Part shown: piece after piece, positions 22,247 through 32,433 of the stretch
How the letters are laid out: each line of letters opens with the position of its first letter
Numbering within the stretch: the stretch's first letter is position 1
Assembly (NCBI GenBank): GCA_001949185.1
Contig: BDGG01000009.1
Coordinates: 555,347 to 619,346 of the forward strand
Length of the DNA stretch: 64,000 nt
Source of the DNA: Ramazzottius varieornatus
Taxonomy: Eukaryota > Tardigrada > Eutardigrada > Parachela > Ramazzottiidae
Direction of reading: 5' to 3'
Notes under the pieces: generated by a model
Databases searched by the model: none
What the model was told of the DNA's origin: nothing
What the model saw: only the letters and a program-made list of their open reading frames with translations
Made by a program: the position numbers and the translations under genes

Positions 22247-23323
22247 ATGCAGCCTGCAGGTCTCGAATCCAGAGCCGTCCTGTGCACTTTTAACGATCTG
22301 AAGATGAAACGGCTCCTGCTACATGCAACTTTGACGCATTTCCTGATCGGGCTAACTGTCTTGGTCCTCAGCATTCTCCTTGGTAAGACGAACAAAGAAA
22401 AACATTAGACTGCGACGGCTGACTGGCAATATAAACGTGGAGAGATGATTTGACCAGATGGTCGCTCCAAGCGGCGCATACTCTTAACAATTAACAATGG
22501 GATTATGCGCCGCTTCGAAGGTCGGTGGTTCGAGTTTACGCAGATGGCGCACGTTTGTATTGTTACTTGTTGAAAGTGTGCGCCACTTGGGAAAACGATT
22601 TGGTTCATTCCGTTTGCCCACGTCCTGGTTCGGTTGATTAGAGCGCTGCTGTCGTGATTGATTGACTGCTACTTCATCCTCTCACTTCCTGTTTCAGGCT
22701 CAACCGTCACCGAAGCCCTTCTTGCCGTCTGGGCTATCTTCTGCGGAGTCATCGGGCTCTGTGCGCTGCTGGCATTCCGGTCCCGAGTCTCTTACCAAAA
22801 CACGTCCATCTCCTTCACGAGAATCTGGTTGCAAGTGTACCTGGTCATGACTGGGATGGCCGTCTGGCTGGCCGTAGCCACGGTCGTCCACGGAGCCATC
22901 GTCCTCAGCACCGGTGCCCATCCCATCATCAAGGAGATCGGCTACCGGATGGAAGCCATGGACTACGTTCGAACTTCGCTGTCAGTCTGGTTAATCGTCA
23001 TGGGCTGTTCCAACATCGTCCTGGGCCTTATCGCGGCAGTGGCTGATCTGGTCCTGATCAAGAAAGTCATGGACGCGCTGCGCAGTCAACCCAAGGAACT
23101 ACCGGCTCCGGTGACTGGTGCTCAAGTCTTCACGGAGGCTCCGCCGCATTACTCAAATGTCAGCTTCTCTAACCAGAACTTCGAGGGTGGGGAAACTGTT
23201 CGCAACTCTGTGCCGGACTACGCTAAAGCCATACAGATGGAAGTGGCGCCACCAAGTTATGAGGTCGCTGTGGCCACTGTTGTGGAACTGCCACCTGTCA
23301 ATGAGAAGGTTGCGCTTTCTTGA
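22247..23323 (+). CDS. Four-transmembrane protein with C-terminal PPxY motifs
   Basis: Exons 22247-22382 and 22698-23323 join in phase 1 to 253 aa. Four hydrophobic helices: about 32-46 (FLIGLTVLVLSILLG), 51-70 (LLAVWAIFCGVIGLCALLAF), 82-108 and 135-160 (VWLIVMGCSNIVLGLIAAVA). The loop between TM3 and TM4 is about 25 residues. The cytosolic tail of about 90 residues carries two PPxY motifs, PPHY and PPSY, which in other proteins bind WW domains of NEDD4-type ubiquitin ligases. The overall plan resembles tetraspan families such as TMEM/MS4A-like proteins, but there is no CCG motif of tetraspanins and no claudin signature. Function unknown; membrane trafficking controlled by ubiquitin ligases is a guess from the motifs. 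Confidence 0.7.
22422..22628. repeat. Hairpin MITE, tandem pair
   Basis: Within intron 22383-22697 of the four-TM gene. The second hairpin (GATGGCGCACG...GTGTGCGCCACTTGGG) is better kept than the first. Confidence 0.75.
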
Positions 23324-23820
23324 AGGCCAACCCTACCGTGAAAGATATTGTTAGTGATCTCAAAGCACGTTTACTTTGTTTATTTAGTTTATGGTCACTT
23401 TAGTGTGATGTGTTTTTTTGTGCCCAGTGAGCAGGAACGTCGGCAAATGCATGCACTCTGATCATTTTTCCCAAGTGACGCACGCCTTCAGCTAATTACT
23501 ATGCAACCGCGCGCCGCTTCATATGATAATTCGGATCGAAGCATTCGTTGTTGCTCCACTCTTCACCCGTTTGCGAATGTCCCATTTTATGCCTGTAGTA
23601 GTAAAACAACTGTCCCGAGTATAAAATTTCACATTGCCGAAAAAAGTTCCTCTTTTCGAATAAACGACAAGCACAGACGACGCAATTAGAAAAGAAATGC
23701 TGAGAGAGAAATTATAAAAAGCCGTTCTACGGTCTTCCGTTCCTTTTTGGTTTTGAATCAGCAAGAATACGATTGGTTCAATTTCACCTGTTGACATCTT
23801 CTTCTTTACTAGGACAAGAT
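23324..23820. other. Convergent 3' region
   Basis: 3' flanks of the four-TM gene and the Tyr-rich gene, with one hairpin MITE fragment. Nothing else seen. Confidence 0.35.
23456..23530. repeat. Hairpin MITE core
   Basis: TTTTTCCCAAGTGACGCACG...CGCGCGCCGCTTC with shortened loop; terminal sequences lost. Confidence 0.55.
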
Positions 23821-26776
23821 CTATCCTTGTGCGGAAGCAAGGGCTACAGGACTGTTAGCTGGAGCATATTTTGTGAGTCCGGGGAAGGACGCAGCGGACG
23901 GGAACGAAGTCGGTGAAGATGCCGACGTTGCCGATGACGAGGAGATGCTGCGTCCGGCGTAAGTATTTTGGGGACTTACTTGTCCGTAGTTGGATGCACC
24001 GTACTGAGATTGAGAAGGCGAATAACCTGTCGTCTGAGAAATGTATGGCGAAGGGTTAGCAGCGTAACCTTGTCCGGTGTTGCCGTAAGCTGTGGCGGGG
24101 CTCTGACCACCGTAGCCGCCCTGGGTTGGTGCACCGTAGTTTCCGGGGTTGCCACTTTGGGCGTATCCTTGATTGGCGCTACCGGCCGCGTTGATAGACA
24201 GTCCCTCCGAGGTGCCGCTTCCTTGCTCCAAGGCCACGGATGCCATTAGATCAGCCCTAAAAATGTACAGTTGCATCAGTATCAAGTATGCGATGTCGAC
24301 AATTGTTTGGCCAGATGGCGCACGCTTCCAGCCAGTAATACTGAGAACGTGCGCCACTTGAGAAAAATTAATCTTATCGAGTCACCTTGCATTCTTACAA
24401 TTCTTATCGGGCTACAACTTACTCTGGATCGTAGCCGAAGCCATCTTTGACTTTGCCGAAGCCGAAGTATGGTGGGTAGTCAACGTAGATACCATATCCT
24501 TCAAAGCAACACGATAAGTTCATATGCATCGGCATGATGACCACCAAGGCAAAGATCAACAGCGAAATCACCATAGTAAGGTCCGTTACGATATCCATAA
24601 CGTCTCTTGTACCCAATCAGCGGAAAGAAACCTCCGTTCGGCATCCTAGAACAAGTCAGTGTTCATGTTTGAACGACTCTGACGTATCTCAGTGAACTTA
24701 CACGCTTTGTTCTCCTTGATCGTATCCTGCAAGAAAACAATACTCTCTGTACTATTATTCTTCGAAGTGACATTGTCGTCCTCAGCAAACGAAATTTCTT
24801 CCTACTTACCATATTGTACGGGGTAGTACAAAAAGTAAGGGTACAACAAAGCAGGCGACGCCGCTACTCCCGTGGGTGTTGCTGCTCCATAAAACCTTGG
24901 ACTTGACCCATACTTGGGGTTATACAAGGTCCCACTAGCCGTGTTGGGACTGGACTGCGCAAAGCCTGGCGATCCAGGTCCCACATATGACGCTCCATCG
25001 GGTGTAGCCGCAGCGTACCCTGTACCGATACCAGCTCCACTGCTGCCTCCCAGTCCACCAGCAGCGACAGCGTCCGATGAGACACCGGTCGACGCCGCTA
25101 GACTCTGGGCAGCAAACTGCTGAGCGGAACCGGAGAAACCTACGTTGGATGGTATGGAGGAAGCCACAGGTGACGGAATGGAACGGGAAAGGAGAGGGGC
25201 TGCTTGGACCATCTTGCTGCTGCTGTCACTTCCGGGTTCTTCGGGCTCAAGCGGATCGGCACTGCGGAAAGACAAGGCATAATTTCCAGCTGGCCTGACA
25301 GGAGATGGAACAGTGTAACTGTTTGTCCCGTAAGAATTCGTTGGGTAGTAAGGGTTGATGTTAGGCGAATAAGTATTGGATGGGTAGTAGTTATTATAAT
25401 TATTTGGATAAGAATTCGATGGATAAGAGTTGGTCGGATAATTATTGGAATAAGATGGGTAAGATGCATACGGCGAGAAGGAACGCTGGCTGGGTTGTGC
25501 ATAGGTGGAAGGGTTGTAAGTGTTGACGGGTGAAACGCTGCCATAGTCGTTCGAGTATGACGGATTGTAGGCAGAATTTACCGCGGAATTTCTGAAAAAT
25601 AGCAAATTGCTTAAAAATGAGGTCAAAAGTTATCGAACGAAATGAGACGAATTCATTGCATATCAGGGTTACTTTGAATAACGATCATGACGAGCTTGTC
25701 TTCCCAAGTGGCGCACCTTTTCTGTGTTATTGGCTGTAAGCGTGCGTCACTTGGACAACGATCTCGCCGAGATAGTCTGCCGGTCTTCCATTAGTCTGCA
25801 CTAGCGTACCCAGTACTCGGAGAACTTCTACCGGCAATCAAGGGTATTGCGCCGACAGGGACGGTGTAACTGAGGGCGGAAGAGCTAATGGGAAGGACGG
25901 CGTTGGTTTTGTAGAAAGGATAGAGTGTGCGACTGACACCAGTGGAGGACACTTCGAAAGGAACTTCGGCCCGAGACTCGCTGGTCAGTCCGGAAGACTT
26001 GACCAGCGGATAAGGAAAGGAGGAATCCGCGGTGGAGGTAGCCCGCTTGAACCTTGAATGGTAGTCATTTGTGGAAAATACGTTGCTCTGACCTAAAAGA
26101 ACCAAATATTATATGAAGGATGGCGCCGAACGGTATGAAACACGAGCGAATAGCTACATTTTAATACCCAAATCGGGGCAAGAACATTACAAATAATTAT
26201 GTCCACAGTTTATCTTGGCTATCCAAACTAGTCGTTTTTGCTGAGTTGAACGGGGTCAACAATAGAAAGCGGTGAGGGCTTGTCTGTAAGAAAGCCCTAT
26301 TACTCTTTTCTATTTAATGATCGGCATGAGAATCAAGCGAGAAAATTTGCGGGATGGGGTTAATGGAGCTTGACACAAAAACAAGACAAAGCCATTTTTT
26401 CCAAGTGGCGCGCGCTTCCAGCCAAGAAAACTGAGCGCGTGCGCCACTTTGCGGAACAATCTTTTTGAGTGTATCTGCCAGGATCCCAGATTGTGGGTAA
26501 GATACCATAAGAAAGCTGTTTCGTTCGCAATAGAAATGATGAGACTGAGTTCGAACTTCTATCTTGGTCGTTTACATGAGAATTTTGAGCAGTCATCATA
26601 AAGTGGAGAGAAAACGCTACCAAACGGCATTGATTACTATACGGACTTGCTAGCTGACTATGGACTGACTGACCTGCAGTGGCAACAGCGAACGTTGTCG
26701 ATATTCTTAGGGCTTGAAAACAGGTGACGGAGAAGAGCAGCAGACTGCCTCCTTCTAGACGTCTGGATTGCCGCAT
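23821..26776 (-). CDS. Secreted Tyr/Asn/Ser/Gly-rich structural protein (cuticle- or silk-like)
   Basis: Exons from the 5' end: 26674-26776, 25810-26092, 24810-25591, a small exon near 24715, one or two near 24420-24650, and the last exon to 23821. Phases agree. ATG 26776 begins a signal-like N-terminus ending TTFAVATAG. Exon 2 has a basic site (FKRATS) that could be a propeptide cleavage site. Exon 3 is dominated by NYPTNSYPSNSYP-type repeats (SY/NY + P + S/T/N), then a Ser/Ala/Gly-rich part. Downstream exons add Tyr-Gly segments (YKRRYGYRNGPYYG, DYPPYFGFGK), and the last exon is Gln/Gly/Ser/Tyr-rich. No Cys-rich domain. Composition is that of extracellular matrix, cuticle, adhesive or silk-like proteins, but no named family (for example the RR chitin-binding motif) is present. 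The boundary of the exon pair near 24500 is uncertain. Confidence 0.65.
24291..24392. repeat. Hairpin MITE, single
   Basis: In the last intron of the Tyr-rich gene. Core arms GATGGCGCACGCTTCC and AACGTGCGCCACTTGAG. Confidence 0.7.
25681..25791. repeat. Hairpin MITE, single
   Basis: Fills intron 25592-25809 up to 19 bp before the donor. Right end TCTGCCGGTCTTCCA. Confidence 0.75.
26363..26490. repeat. Hairpin MITE, single
   Basis: Left end TGGAGCTTGACACAAAAAC, core AAGTGGCGCGCGCTTCC...GCGTGCGCCACTTTG, in the first intron (26093-26673) of the Tyr-rich gene. Confidence 0.75.
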
Positions 26777-27282
26777 GATGTGCTTCTCTGTTGACAGCCA
26801 CACATATGGTTAAACCAGGAAGCACCCACAAACTTTCACTTTTGTAGACAACCCCCACAACCCAGCCGCGTTTTGTTGATAAGAAACCACACCACAAAAA
26901 GCAAAGATCAATTATCACCAAGCTGACTCCATCAGTTTACACGTCTCAGAGTAAATCAACAGGATAATGGCACTGCAAGCCAGACAGTGCGTCGCTAAGC
27001 TTGGTTTCGCTTGGCGATCACACGGTCAAAAGTTACTTCCGTGTTTGTCGTAGCGAAGTAATGATATCTATAGCTACCATTGAAGAAACGCATCAAAAAG
27101 ACTTACTGGTTTATTTTTCTTCTTCTCTCTCTTCGGCACCGATGAGTGAAGCGGGTCCGCCCGCGGGCTAAATGATGTCGAGGCTTTCAGTGATTCAGTC
27201 CTCTGCAATAAGTAAAAGTATCGGATGACATTTTAATGATATGCAGACAATGGAAAAGGTAGCTTCTCCGGTCTGAGATGTC
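26777..27282. other. Upstream of the Tyr-rich gene
   Basis: A minus-strand stretch at about 27119-27203 has clean acceptor (TTGCAG) and donor (GTAAGTC) and an open frame ending in a basic run (KREKKKNK). It may be a 3' exon of the small gene at 27283-27658. No other feature. Confidence 0.35.
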
Positions 27283-27658
27283 TTAAAAGAATCGTAAAGA
27301 TAGTCCAAGAACAATACCGCGAACGGAGAAGATGGTCAATATGGCGCAAAGTTCCCGCTGAGGTTCCCCGGCGTTTGATAGCCTTTTCCTGGTCAGCTTC
27401 CGAAGAACGTCACCCTCACGTTGTTCTTCGAGCACAAACTCGTAAAAAAACTTCTCTATTATAGAAAAAAGTTGTGGCAAAAAGAAAACAGTGTGAAAAG
27501 TGTAGCTTACCGACCAGGTTGGTCACGAAGTTTACCGGGAATGTGGTGAATGCTAAAGACAATGTAGAGCGTCGACTTCGTCCGTAGACTGGCTTGGGTA
27601 CTGAGCTCTCGTTAAAACGTTGAAACGACCGTCTTGTCGGAGAAAACGTTCTGGACAT
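27283..27658 (-). CDS. Hypothetical 106-aa basic protein
   Basis: Exons 27511-27658 and 27283-27455 flank a 55-bp intron with good GTAAGC/AATAG borders and matching phase. The product starts MSRTFSPTRRSFQRF, is rich in Arg/Ser at the N-terminus (RSRRSTLSL), and contains a Glu/Arg helix (EKFFYEFVLEEQREGDVLRK) and a hydrophobic C-terminal stretch (AILTIFSVRGIVLGLSL). An alternative donor at CGCG|GTATTG joined to the acceptor near 27203 would end the protein a few residues later. Family not recognised. Confidence 0.4.
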
Positions 27659-27930
27659 GTCCGTTTATCAACTGTATAATATCAACGAAGATTTACCAAT
27701 TTGTTTGTCAATGTCGCGCGGGCTTCCCTTAGTAGGGCAAAGAACTCTAAATGCGGCAGAACGATTGGTGATAGATTCTTACCTGCAAAAAAACGTCAGG
27801 TGGTTCCTTCGTTACAATGCCTTTGGCAAAACTACAAAAGCGCAGCAAAATGGAAAACAACACGAAATCTTTTCTGCAAATTTGGTTTAGAATACTTCCA
27901 AAAACTAGCCCTTGGGTTTGACAAGAGACG

Positions 27931-28125
27931 TGGGAGGTCGGTAAACGGGTTGAACATGATCGTTTTTCTAGCCGGCGCACTTTCTCAGCCGACAACAATG
28001 AAAGGGTACGCCAATTAGGGAAATAATCCTGTCCCATTTTCTTAAGTGGCGCGCATCTTCGGCTAGGAACAATAAGAACGTGCGCCACTTGACATAACGA
28101 GCAGGTTCGCTTCATTTGCGGACTT
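27931..28125. repeat. Hairpin MITE, tandem pair
   Basis: Begins TGGGAGGTCGGTAAACG. The first hairpin is degraded (AGCCGGCGCAC...GGTACGCCAATTAGG); the second is good. Intergenic. Confidence 0.75.
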
Positions 28126-28744
28126 ACCGAGTGGTGCCACCTGCGAACCTCTTGTCTGCCGCAAGAAAAACTAATGTAGATTACCAAAGAGTCTGTCATC
28201 TCTTCTGTCAAAATTGGTGATGACAGCCACGACAGGCGGTGCGAATTCCAGACATAATTTTTTCACGGATGATTTCCACTCCGACACAGAAGAAGCGTGT
28301 TGGATTCTAGGGCGTAATCTGCAAAGCGCATAAGGTTTTCCTCTTATCTTTCGTCGGCTTTGCACGCTTGAATGCTTGACTGGCAAGAAGGCTTGTAGTT
28401 GGGACATGGCGTTCTGTGCAGCCGATGGTATTAATGTGTCAAAAACTGGGTTACTACTAATACGACTCATTTATCATACTCACTGCCAGGAATTCCCGCT
28501 CTTCGTCTTGCGTGGTGAAGAGCTCTTTGAAGCATCTTACCTTCTGTCTTGCAGTCGCAGGAACCGTAACATGTTTCATGCAAATTTGGCTGAACCTTCG
28601 ACCAGATGGATTACCGCCATAATCACTATTTTAATCCTTCTTGTCTTGAAGCCACATTCTGTACATCCCAATGATCCTCTGAACGAAACCATCGAACACC
28701 TAAAAGCGAATTTCCGCTACTTAGCCTGTAGCCGCTAAAACCAA

Positions 28745-28860
28745 TAAGAAGTTCGGCAGTGAAGCTCGACAAGACTGTTTTCCCAAGCAGCGCACGCTTT
28801 CAATGTTACTGGCTGGAGAGTGCGCCACTTGGAAACGATCTTGTCGAGTTGTCTTTCACT
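28745..28860. repeat. Hairpin MITE, single
   Basis: Core CCCAAGCAGCGCACGC...GAGTGCGCCACTTGG with flanks AAGCTCGACAAG and ATCTTGTCGAGTTG, which pair. Intergenic. Confidence 0.75.
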
Positions 28861-29584
28861 ATTTTCCAATATTTCTACGTGCGAAAATTTTGGCGATGTT
28901 ATTTTCTGGTATTTTGATTCAGACGGTAGACACTGTGCATTACGTGAAGCGATTATGCGGGTCGACTGCTGGTCTGCCCACTGTGACTGCAAGGACTCTT
29001 GGCCAAAGATAGCTGTGCCGCTGTTTAGTAACCAGAGAACCTGCAAAACAGAATTCTGACCAATATTAGTTGCGGCACTGCCCATTCCGATTATCATCGG
29101 ATCAGAGAGATCCGGTGATTATTTGTGGGACGTCCAACCGATAGCTGACGATGGCTGATAAGCTCAACTCGACAGTCTCACCAGTCACCACTGCGCCTTC
29201 TTTTTTGGTCGCGCCACTTTGACGTCAGTTCAAGCATCTGGCAAAGAGACACCAGAATAATATTTCAGGCCATTTTCCGTTACTCATCGATAAACTTGTG
29301 CCTTATAGGACTTTACACTACATACCACGGTCCACTTATGCTGAAGCACGCGAAATATGCATCTCGCTTTCGGGGTGAAAGCTGGCAAAAGTGATGGATC
29401 TCAGCTGTTGTTATTTTGCCGCGATCATGCTATAAAGGGGGAAATGCCCATATCGGCATGATGGAACAATTTGTCCCTGCAATTGATCATGTCCACTTGA
29501 TGCCCTAAAGCGAGTCAACAACTCAAACTTTTCTTCTAATTTTACCGATTCAGAGACAAGTGGCTCAATGCGGCGTCGTAAGCC

Positions 29585-32108
29585 ATGCTGAATTCACGCA
29601 CCGCGAAGGTGGTGACTTCCCTAATTATCCTCAGCTGCTGTTTGGCTGGAAGTCTTCATGGCGGTAGTCCGTCTTGTCCGCCGTTGAAACTTCCTTATGG
29701 GCGAGTTTCATATCAGAATGAACAACGAAGCGCGAAGTTCGTCTGTAACCCCGGCTTCCGCATGTTCGGCAAGTCCGTCATCCAGTGCTGGAATGGTGTC
29801 TGGAAGGACTTCCCGCCGATTTGCTTCAGTGTTGGTACAGTATCCTAATCCAACACATTCACGCACGTGTACACAGGGAAGGTCGGCGGAAGAAACGTTT
29901 TTCAAAGTGGCGCATATTCTAATTGTCATCACCCGGAAACGAGCGCCACTTGGAAAACTCGACAAGATCGCTATCTCAAGTGGCGCGCATTGTCGCTGTC
30001 ATTGGTTGGGAAAGTGCGTCGATTGGGATAACGACCTTCTACGTTTCGTTTGCCGGCATTCCACAGTTGTCTGCATTGTGTTCTGGATAACAACTGTAAT
30101 ATTTCTAACTTCCTGATAGAGCCTGGATGTCCCATTATCCGCCAGATCCCGAATGGCCGCGTCTTTCAGTCTCAAGAAAATGCAATCATTGCCGTTCACT
30201 GCAACGTCGGCTTCGAGAGGAAAGGTTCGCATGTCATGTTCTGCAATGGAACAAGATGGAACGATACCATCCCCGTTTGCGCAGGTATTCCGGAAAACCT
30301 CTGCTTGGTACTACAGTAGTTTGTATCTTCAAATACTATTGTACGACATATTATCGCAGAAAAACCGAAGGTTGACCTTCGTCCTATCATGACAAAGTCC
30401 AAAATTACCGATGCGAATTTTCTAAAACCTGATACGAACAGTGGAATAAACTGTACCTTTGATAACGGCGGAACATGTGGATGGATCCAGGAAAGTGCCT
30501 CAGTGTATCGATGGACAGTCCAGAATGTCAGCCCCAACAGCACTTCAACCATCGGACCTCTCCATGACGTCACTTCCGGGTCGCCATCTCAGCCAGGTAG
30601 AGAATCCATCTGCAAAACCACTACTGTTATAATGTCCAAGCTGTTCAAATCCACTGTCACTGCAGGGAGATACCTGTTTGCTCGACCAACGACCACCGGA
30701 CTTCCTACAGATACTGCTCGTCTGCTGTCCCCAGTAGTCACTCCCAGCCAGGACGCAAACTTTTGTCTGTCATTTTGGTACTATCTAAGTGGAATCCGCC
30801 CGAGTAAAAACCACCCGCCTTCTAATCCTAATTCTTTTCTTCTACGAGCTAGCTTAAAACCTTTCGTTTTTTCAGGAATTTTAACTGCCTCGTTGATACC
30901 ATTCAACTCTACCGAAACGCAAAATGACGAAGTCGAGCTCGCTCAACAAAGCGGCGATCAAGGCGATCGCTGGTCGCGAATCCGGGTCTCTTTCTACGAA
31001 CCCAACCCCTTCCGAGTACGCTCGTCTCTCCTTACCCTTTTCAAGTGGCGCAGTGTCCAACAAAGAACTCTTTTCTTGCAGTTGAGCTTCCAAGCACCCA
31101 GAGGAGTTCCTTACGCTGCTGATGTCGGTAAGCGAGACTGAAACGCGAATCAAGCAGGAAGACTCAACAAGATCGTTTCCCCCAAGTGGCGCATGTTTCT
31201 GCTGTTGTTAGCTGGAAACCTGCGCCACTTGGGAAAGCCAACTTGTCAGTTGTTTCCCAGGCGGCGCATACTATCAGCTAACAAGACTGAAAATGTGCGT
31301 CACTTGGAAGAGCAATCTTGTCGAGTTTGTCTGCCGAGCTCTGAAATTATTTATCTACTGTTCGCTGAGTAAACGACAACTGTTTTTGCGTGTGTTTGCA
31401 GCTGTGGACGACATCGAGCTTTCAGAATCCCTGTGTTCGGCTGACTCGTCAGAACTGGACGAAACAACGAATGCTAATGAGCCTACTGAATGGAACAGCA
31501 TCGCCGATGACGAGGACCTTACCCAACCGGACCTCGCATCTCCATCGTCCGACTTGCGTAACTTGACTGATGGAGCGTTTCAGCTCAACTCGACTTTCGC
31601 CGATCGCGATGGAGAAGTGAACATTTCGAACTCTGTAATAGATATCGGATTAAAAGTAGTCAACATTGACATATACGAGAATGACGACAAGGACAACAAG
31701 TCTTACGTGGACGAGCCGGCCCAGTTCAACATCCAAGTCATGCATCCACACGCTTCCACCATCAACCCGACGCAGGCGGGCTATCTGGGGTATCTCAGTG
31801 CAAACAATGAATCGCGACCATCGAATGTACCAACTGGGAAAGACAACAACACGGCCCGTCCCGATAGCGGTCTGGGTCAAATCATCATGTATATTGGTAT
31901 TGGTTTTGGCCTAGCTATTTTGACCGTGCTAATATTCGGTGTGATGGGTATCTTTATCTGGCGTAAACGGCGAATCAAAGCCGCAGATAACAAAGATCCC
32001 ACCGGAACCGAAGAGACTGAGTTTCAGTATTTTTCCTACAATAATGAAGGCTTTCATGAAGCTGTAACGTTACCGGTTGGTCGTAAGAAATCAATAAAAA
32101 ATAAATAA
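29585..32108 (+). CDS. Sushi-Sushi-MAM type I membrane protein
   Basis: Exons: 29585 to about 29834, 30120-30284, one from 30360, one from about 30670, one from about 30875, one from about 31082, and a last exon from about 31402 to 32108. A signal peptide (VTSLIILSCCLAGSLHG) leads. Two Sushi/CCP domains follow, each with four Cys (CPPLKLPYGRVSY...CNPGF...CWNGVWKDFPPIC; CPIIRQIPNGRVF...CNVGF...CNGTRWNDTIPVC). Then comes a MAM domain starting INCTFDNGGTCGWIQ, with the central NFCLSFWYYLSG and the closing ADVAVDDIELSESLC. An acidic stalk precedes one helix (IIMYIGIGFGLAILTVLIFG) and a basic stop (WRKRRIK), with a short tail containing YFSYNNEGF. CCP-MAM combinations occur in adhesion receptors; no enzyme domain is present. 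Ligand unknown. Confidence 0.8.
29874..30063. repeat. Hairpin MITE, tandem pair, CGAAACGT-end subtype
   Basis: Ends GGAAGGTCGGCGGAAGAAACG and ACGTTTCGTTTGCCGG, in intron 1 of the Sushi-MAM gene. Confidence 0.8.
31155..31342. repeat. Hairpin MITE, tandem pair
   Basis: In the last intron of the Sushi-MAM gene. Both loops are near consensus (GTTAGCTGGAA and its inverse in the second hairpin). Right end GTCTGCCGAGCTCTG. Confidence 0.8.
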
Positions 32109-32433
32109 TATTCTCCGTTGCTTTTTTTAATATAACTGTTCTCCAAATAGTTCTCGTGTTTTATTTGTCCGAGAATCACAGCATAAAAGTCAAACAAGAA
32201 GATTGACAAATGAAACGTATGCAGCTTAAACCAGGTCGCTGTTTCACGTGGCGCACATTTTATTTGTTTTTGGCTGAACGTGTGCGCCACTTAGAAAACC
32301 GACCTGGTTCCATTCATTTCCCCACGTCCCAAATTTCGGTGATTCGAACAGAATAGTAAAAACTAAAGCACCCCAGTTTCTTCGTTTCTTCTTCATTTTC
32401 TTCTTAAGAACAAAATACACGGAAATGAAAGTT
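32109..32433. other. Convergent 3' region, Sushi-MAM / POLG
   Basis: An AATAAAAAATAAATAA stretch at the end of the Sushi-MAM ORF may contain its poly(A) signal. The rest is mostly the hairpin MITE at 32200. Confidence 0.4.
32200..32331. repeat. Hairpin MITE, single
   Basis: Ends AAATGAAACGTATGCAG and CATTCATTTCCCCACGTCCC. Core CACGTGGCGCACATTTT...GTGTGCGCCACTTAG with a TTTTTGGCTGAA loop. Confidence 0.7.

Larger units (their letters stand above)
27659..29584. other. Intergenic with two hairpin loci and unsupported ORFs
   Basis: Minus-strand ORF 28171-28470 (99 aa, starts MSRISSNPVFD) and a plus-strand reading from ATG 28571 with one hydrophobic segment (WITAIITILILLVL) are the only open frames of note. 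Neither has clear homology or splice context. The stretch 29100-29580 is the 5' flank of the Sushi-MAM gene. Confidence 0.3.

Noticed and set aside
25140-25544. 134-aa minus-strand open frame
   Set aside because: Alternative frame of the low-complexity Tyr-rich exon.
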